Notes under the pieces: model-generated
Databases searched by the model: none
The model's input: the letters and a program-made list of their open reading frames with translations, nothing else
What the model was told of the DNA's origin: nothing
Position numbers and translations under genes: made by a program
Part shown: positions 55,361 through 64,000 of the stretch, in pieces
How positions within the stretch are numbered: the stretch's first letter is position 1
Layout of the letters: the number at the start of each line of letters is the position of its first letter
DNA from: Favolaschia claudopus
Lineage: Eukaryota; Basidiomycota; Agaricomycetes; Agaricales; Mycenaceae
Length of the DNA stretch: 64,000 bases
Reading direction: 5' to 3'
Assembly: GCA_037176885.1 (NCBI GenBank)
Contig: JAWWNJ010000035.1
Location: 248,001 to 312,000, forward strand

Positions 55361-55403
55361 GTTAGCAAAGAACGCCAAACAAATCCATCAAAAATATTTC
55401 AGC
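55361..55403. promoter_or_regulatory. Very short (43 bp) divergent promoter PEX6/GAR1
   Basis: Only 43 bp lie between the two start codons, the shortest in the window. It is A/T-rich (caaaaatattt). Transcription must start inside this spacer or within the opposite gene. Confidence 0.55.
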
Positions 55404-56271
55404 ATGAGCCGTGGTGGATTTCGAGGCGGCTTTGGTCGCGGCGGCGGGGGCGGTATGCTTCCCTCAATCCACCAACGTGTTACACTCTAATTCGTTCTAG
55501 GGCGCGGTGGTGGCCGCGGCGGCTTCCAACAGCGCGACATGGGTCCGCCCGATACTGTCCTAGGTCTACCCAAAACTCTGCTCGTCTCTCTCGCTCCACG
55601 CTCATACCACGCCCCCAGAAATGGGCACCTTCATCCACGCCGTCGAGGATGAAATGTTGTGTTCTTCCCTCATGCCAGACAAAGTCCCATACTTCAACGC
55701 CCCAATTTACCTGCAAAACAAGTCTGTCATCGGCAAAGTCGACGAAATTCTAGGGCCCATTAACGAAGTCTACTTTTCCATAAAAATGGGGGACGGCATG
55801 GTAGCAAGCAGCTTCAAAAAAGGCGACAAGGTCTACATCGGCGGGGACAAGCTCCTCCCTATAGATCGATTTCTGCCGAAACCAAAAGTGCTCGGAGGTG
55901 CGTATCAAAACTCTGCGGCTCTGGTAAATTTGCTCACCAGTGTTCCATATATCAGGCGTCACCAGTGAGCACTACACAGTGCCCATAGTCGTATCCTTTC
56001 GCTGACTTCATTCATTCTAGAACGAGGACGCGGTAGGGGAGCTCCAGGCGGGCGCGGAGGCCCACGCGGTGGCGGACGAGGTGGATTTCAGTCAAGAGGT
56101 GGCCCAAGAGGTCGCGGTGGGTTTGGTGATCGAGGTCGCGGCGGGTTTGGTGGTGATCGGGGCCGCGGTGGTGGTGGATTCGGGGGCGGCGGCGGATTTG
56201 GCCGCGGTGGTGGAGGCGGGGGAGGATTTCGTGGACGAGGCGGAGGCGGAGGACGAGGACGTGGCTACTAA
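55404..56271 (+). CDS. GAR1: H/ACA snoRNP protein Gar1
   Basis: A component of H/ACA snoRNPs for rRNA pseudouridylation. The start [16 protein letters not shown] at 55404 is an RGG box. The conserved core reads [58 protein letters not shown] and [20 protein letters not shown] with [10 protein letters not shown]. After an intron comes a second, longer RGG box of about 75 residues ending GRGRGY. Introns after GRGGGG and DTVL have good GT-AG ends. The length and N-/C-terminal RGG arrangement match the family. Confidence 0.96.
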
Positions 56272-56413
56272 AATGATAATCTGCTTTAAAACACAACGAT
56301 GCAAGTGCTGCGCGTTATATACAATCCCCCACTGAGAGTCAGAGTCGGAACGCGATCACGTTGCCGAGAGCCTGAGCTTTTCCTTCTCCCTCTTCCTGCA
56401 TACCGTATCGACC

Positions 56414-59179
<2,766 letters not shown>

Positions 59180-59258
59180 ATTATGTATACAATTGATCCC
59201 GCCCTGTCCCCACAAAATCCTGCGGTATTATATTGTACATTGGCATTAGGTTGTAACG

Positions 59259-60885
59259 TTACATGGTCGAATTTCCAGTCTCGTTGAGGCACCGGAGCCT
59301 CAGAAAGGTATCACTCCCTAGTTTGATGTGTCATCAGCCTTGTTGTAAGGAAGATAGTGAGGCATACCCCATCCATCAAGCGACATAAGATCCAACGAGC
59401 CTCCGAAATATCTAGTCGATGAACATCAGAGTTTTGACAATTGCAGGTTCGTTGAACTTACTCAGCGTATAATTTACTCATCGGCAATCCTGAAAACTTT
59501 TCAGGTCTCGGAATAAGAGCAGAAAATGTGACAAACCATAACCCAGTCCAGCAATGGATCCCAGACCGGTTTGCAGACCTTTGGATGTGATTTCGCTGAA
59601 TAAATCTGCGCCACCAATATTGGCGAGCCCGCCAATATGCTGGGCAGCATAGGGTCCGCCGCCACCGTCCACATCCGATTCGCTACTTCGAGCAGTACTA
59701 AAGGCATACGAAAAGATGCGAGCCATGTTTGTGGGTGATACACCTCCGCCTTCGTCTCGAATACGAATAGATAGGTAGCTCGATGTCGGAGTACTGGTCG
59801 AGTCAGACATTGGCGGAGAGAGTGTTATGCGCACAGGGGGGAGAGTGCGCGCCTTATGGAACTCCACCGTCGCTCGAAATGAGTTCTTCAGAATTTCCGT
59901 CAGTATATACTCTAGATGTACCGGGACGTATCTGCAAAAAGAGGGTAAGCTTCAACGCGAAATTCAAACTCCAACTTACGCAAACGTCGTTTCCGGGTGA
60001 CCATCGATGACAATGGAGGGGCTCGAGCCCAAGGTGGCGGAACATAATTCCGCAACGTACGACTCACACATCCGGATCATCTGTGAAGGGGAACATTGCG
60101 TGTCCACAATGCCCACATAGACTTCCTGCTGTGCGTTCTCCAGTGCGCGCGAGATTGCGATGTGTTGCTCCGCAATCAGCCGCACAGATATGCGGTTGCG
60201 GATCATACCATCTAGAAAATTGCTCATTTGTGTCGGAGACATGTATTTTGCACACTCCAGAAATCTAGAGCTCGGGGTCCATAGAAGCGTGAAAATAAAA
60301 GGAATGCACAGACCCCTTGGCCATCGTTGGGATATCATCGGTGTGTCGGTGGACAAGGTTTTCAAGTTGTTCTGTGAATTTTTGGTTTTCTTCGACTGTT
60401 GTTACAGCAGGATAACTGAGTGAGGGTAAAGTAGCTGGTTCGCGATCGAAAGTTGGAAACTAACGTTGTAAGGAGGCGGAAGCTGTCCCGATACGCGTCG
60501 AGAGTTTTTGCTACGTAGGGATTCGTGCCTACAAGATACGGCAGTGTCTCTAGTGAACGAGCGCGCTTTGCCAGTCGTCTGAGAAGGAGTGTCACGTCGG
60601 AGCCATATGAGGAACTAGCAGGTCCAGTACCTGGGTATTTCTGCGATTGCGAACTGCACAGATGAGAGAACTGAAGTGGGGGTCACCTTGCAGTCAATTA
60701 TGAGCACAGAGTCGAAATGAACATTGAGAGAAGCTGTTTACAGGACGACCGAAAGATAGAAGATTGGCGAGGTCGAGTGGAACTGAAGGAGACGAGGCGT
60801 ATCTCTGGAGGAGATGGGTGAGCTCTGGAGAACTGGATTGATGTGCGCGTCGGACGCCTGTCCAAATGGCAGAAGGAGACCTCAT
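59259..60885 (-). CDS. Mitochondrial PDK/BCKDK-type protein kinase
   Basis: A histidine-kinase-fold Ser kinase that inhibits pyruvate or branched-chain ketoacid dehydrogenase in the mitochondrial matrix. The start MRSPSAIWTGVRRAHQSSSP at 60885 has the Arg/Ser-rich look of a presequence. The regulatory domain has SLETLPYLVGTNPYVAKTLD and MSNFLDGMIRNRISVRLIAE with QHIAISRAL. The ATP domain carries the N-box LTEILKNSFRATVEF, the G1 box RIRDEGGGVS and the G2 box GLGYGL. The last intron is best read so that the end is GWGSDTFLRLRCLNETGNST with a final Met; an unspliced reading gives a family-unlike tail. PDK and BCKDK cannot be separated safely by eye. Confidence 0.9.
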
Positions 60886-61210
60886 AGCTCATGATCATAC
60901 ATATCACGAAGTATTCAAATTGGTCAAGGCGAGGTGAAAAACAAAATTATGATCCGGCGTCCAGATTGAGTGTATTGCAGAATTATTTAAGTACGTGCTA
61001 AAGAACGAACAACGACAACAAGAGAAGCAGATATGGGAATACAGCAGACCGGGTATGAGCCTGGACGTTTAAGAATGAAATTAGTCGTCTAACAGCCCTC
61101 CATCATCAAGAACATCTGAAAAAAAAACGGCAAAAAACGAATCATCGGGGTCATTTTCCAGCACTCGTCTATACACCACAACTCAGCATTGTCAAACGTC
61201 AAAAGCAAAC
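60886..61210. other. Intergenic region between the two kinase genes
   Basis: About 325 bp. Part may be the 3' exon and UTR of the DYRK gene. A pyrimidine tract and AG at about 61120 (minus-strand tttttttttcag) could accept a last exon downstream of the stop used here. Nothing else is visible. Confidence 0.4.
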
Positions 61211-63903
61211 TCAGCTTACCGCTATCCCGTTCAAGGTCCGGCTCGAATGGTATGTCGATAATCCCTGAGCCTGAGACGCTCGGTATGATCGCGAGGAGCC
61301 GAGCGTCGAAGGTTGCGACGAGTTGCTGGGTGTCGTAGGAACGCCGTTCCCTGTAGTTCGAGAGGTTCGTGCAGTGAGAGGTGTTGGGGCGCTGATGAGG
61401 GACTTTTTTGGTGTTTCCAGCACTTGCTTGGTCCGGCTGCTTCCCAAAGTCGACGATGAAAGAGGCGCCTTGGGGGTTGTTGACGACGGAGCGTTAGCTC
61501 CACGCTTGCCCGCCAGCACGAACGGATGCCGCAAAGCTGCCTGAGGCTTGATTCGGCGCTCAGGATCCCAGATCAAACATTTCGCTATGAAGTCAACGAA
61601 TTCATCGTCATTGCATCTCAGCACCTGTGCGAGGGTTTTGGTTCCCGGTCTCCGACGACGGCCCTTTGAATTTATCACGGCACGCGGAGCACCGTTGGGG
61701 TCTGAGAATTGAATCGTCAGACAACGAATTGGCAGAAATGGCAGACGCACCGAAAAACAGCTTTTTGCGTGAACTGCGGTTGACAAATTCTTTATCGGGG
61801 ACACCAAGAACCTCCATTATACACGACAGTTGTTCTTGTTCGTTTTCGCCAGGGAATATAGGGAAGCCTGTGTAAAGCTCTGCTAGAATGCAACCCAAAC
61901 TCCACATGTCGATTGCCATGTGGTAGTTCATGCCAAGAATGACTTCAGGGGAACGGTAGAAACGGCTTTGAATATAGGTATAGACTAGAGAACTGGTCAG
62001 CGCAGAATGAGTATCAAAAACAACACAAACTTTTCTCATGCTCGAGACAGCTACTACCAAAATCAATGACCTTCAGAGCACTTTTTGCGGGGTGGCGTAA
62101 GAGTACGTTCTGAAAAGACTGCACATGAGACTAATGAAAAAGAAAGAACAAAATTTCCGACCTCCGGCTTGAGATCGCAATGGACGATACGATGATGGCG
62201 CATCAAAGACAGAGACATGAGCATTTGAGTGGTGAACCGCCTGATCAGGGTAGTGGTAAAGCCGACGAATCCGTTAGCTTTGATGAGCTCGTAGAGGTTG
62301 ATACTAAGAAGCTCCATGGCAATGCACAAGTGGCCCCTGAAGTAAAAGTGCTCCGTCATCTTGATAACATGATGTTTCTCTTCCGCATCCTGTAGGCGGG
62401 AGTCAGCAACTTAACAACAAAAGCGAAGAAATTGCTAACCCATTTCCGCAGATTGTCCAAGATCTTGATTTCAACCAACGCCTGGTGGTGGAAACGTTTC
62501 TTATTGCGAATAATCTTGATCGCTACCGACTCTCCAGTGCAATGATCCCGGCAAGACAACACCTGTCCGAAAGAACCTTTCCCCAGAGTGTCCATGACCT
62601 CGTATCGATACGCAAGGTGGTCTCGATTAACCACTAGGTAATCGCCTCGATCATCGTCGTACCCATAATTGTTGGTGGAGTTCTCCAGCACCGCCGGCTT
62701 CTTGTTGCTTTTGGCGCCGATACAATACACATTGGGATAATCAAGGATTTCTTTCCGTTCAAATTCGGAGAGATGCTGAGTCTGGGAGCCTTTGAGAATA
62801 GCTGTGCACTACGTCAGCAACAAGAACATGTCGACTCATTAGAACAAACCTTGGGGTGTAGATGGAGTGCCCGGAGGTTTAGGCTCGGGGAACTTCAACA
62901 ACTCGTCGAGCTCTTCCTGGGTTGCGCCTGCGGCCATTTTCTTGGCCTGCTGCCGGCGGATATAATGCATCATTTCTTCATCTCCCAAAGCCTCCTCATC
63001 ATCCACCGAACTAGGAGCGGGTGACGGAGACTGCGCTGATAGGGATTGTCGACTCGAGGAGGGAGAGTTGGCTACTTGCTGAATGCTGGACGAGGAATTC
63101 GAAGCACGTGCAATTCCGATCTTCGGACTGAGAAGTTTGTTCAGGCCGCGAGACGGCGAGAGAGCAGAGAACCGGTGGTGTGTTGAAGAAGATTCAGCGG
63201 CCGTAGCGGTTGATGAGGAGGTCACGGAACTCGTAGAGGACTTTCGAAGGCCGGTAAATGAGATTGAATCTCGGTTGGGTTTCCGGGTAAGAACGCTCGA
63301 CGACGATGAAGCAGTAGCGTTTGTCGATGATTGCCGAGGGACACGGGAAGTAGACACTGTCGCGGGGGACGCTCTGACCGATGCATTTCGAGTTGCAGCA
63401 GAAACAGTCTTCGCGCCGTGACTATCGTCGCTTTCCAACACACCAAATTCATTGGTCGACACGCCCGTCGGAGACGGATTCGTCGACGATGACAAACCAC
63501 TAGCATTGACACTCGTGCGGCGACTCATTCCCTTTTGCAACGGCGAGCCGACTGTCGAAGTTCGACTAGAAATGCGGGGGATCTTCGTCGGTGTCTCCTT
63601 CGGTAGGGACCCCGATACTGAGTTACTCAAAGAGGATGACGGTGGGGGCTCTTTCCCTTCCTTCGATGAGCCATTCGCACCAGAGGCAACTGACGGAGAA
63701 CCCGCAATCGTAGGCAGGGCGTTGCGGCTCCGCAATGAACTGTCAGACTGCTTTTGCATAGAGCTCACGGTCTGAGACGTCAGTCTTGAGCCGGAAACCG
63801 TCCGAGTGGTACTGCTTGGAGTGGATGAAGGCGTCGAGGAGGCCGAAGGCGTAGACTTCAGCCGGGCAACACGCTGGGCGGTTACCGGTTCTAAAGCAGC
63901 CAT
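61211..63903 (-). CDS. DYRK-family protein kinase (Pom1-like), 5' end uncertain
   Basis: A dual-specificity tyrosine-regulated kinase. From ATG at 63903 it reads [20 protein letters not shown] and then a long Ser/Thr/Pro-rich region. The DYRK homology box contains [20 protein letters not shown] and [20 protein letters not shown]. The kinase domain has [48 protein letters not shown] and VIDFGSSC. The activation loop is [16 protein letters not shown] (YxY), followed by [20 protein letters not shown]. The C-terminal tail is Ser/Thr-rich. The frame stays open upstream of 63903 to near the window end (SSTDPPPRKQKSPVHLPPLQ) behind a possible acceptor, so the N-terminus may extend beyond the window. 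The 3' end may also have one more small exon. Confidence 0.88.
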
Positions 63904-64000
63904 TTGCAAAGGAGGGAGATGTACGGGCGATTTTTGTTTGCGGGGAGGAGGATCCGTAGATGATAGTGTCTGGCGCAAACGATGAGCAACATGAAAAAAA

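Overview
The window is nuclear DNA from a filamentous basidiomycete, most likely an Agaricomycete. This rests on dense single-copy housekeeping genes with many introns of about 45-60 nt, and on a fungal gene set (Chs4/Skt5, Zn2Cys6 regulator, Mic19, Swd2, PA14-type GH3 beta-glucosidase). There is no prokaryotic, organellar or viral content. The supplied strand starts inside a YTM1 gene and ends inside, or just upstream of, a DYRK-type kinase gene.

Layout. 1-32 kb: YTM1 3' end (+), GH3 beta-glucosidase (-), UPF0538 (+), farnesylated DnaJ (-), Nit2 omega-amidase (-), Cdc4/Mlc1 myosin light chain (+), UBX-domain FAF2-like protein (-), DAG-kinase-fold lipid kinase (+), UMP/CMP kinase with an enigmatic upstream membrane ORF (-), Nup37 (+), Zn2Cys6 transcription factor (-), RPB5 (-), Swd2 (+), TFIIB (+), Cef1/Cdc5 (+), a single-pass membrane protein (+), Mic19 (-), Rvb1/Pontin (+), Cdh1 (+) and La (+). 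32.2-39.7 kb is a repeat island. It holds a tRNA-Ile(UAU)-like gene, a 0.5-kb duplicated block bounded by a tRNA half, two non-autonomous hAT-type elements each with intact TIRs and an 8-bp target duplication, a TG microsatellite and decayed sequence. 39.7-64 kb: Rab11/Ypt3 (+), Vps35 (-), Ppil4 cyclophilin-RRM (+), PITH-domain protein (-), Chs4/Skt5 (-), PhoD phosphatase (+), Pex6 (-), Gar1 (+), DHX35 (+), mitochondrial PDK/BCKDK-type kinase (-) and DYRK kinase (-).

The genes do not form a pathway cluster. They alternate convergent and divergent, and nine divergent pairs share 43-412 bp between start codons, several under 65 bp. Themes include membrane traffic (Rab11, Vps35), cytokinesis and wall synthesis (Cdc4, Chs4, DYRK), transcription and splicing (RPB5, TFIIB, Cef1, DHX35, Ppil4, Swd2) and RNP/ribosome biogenesis (Ytm1, Gar1, Rvb1, La).

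The most notable local signals are a 5-nt micro-exon in the Rab11 gene, several GC-AG introns, single-base frame breaks in YTM1 and La, the two clean hAT-type insertions and the tRNA-half-bounded duplication. I did not find a convincing new multi-gene system. All gene identities come from reading the translations; no database search was run.
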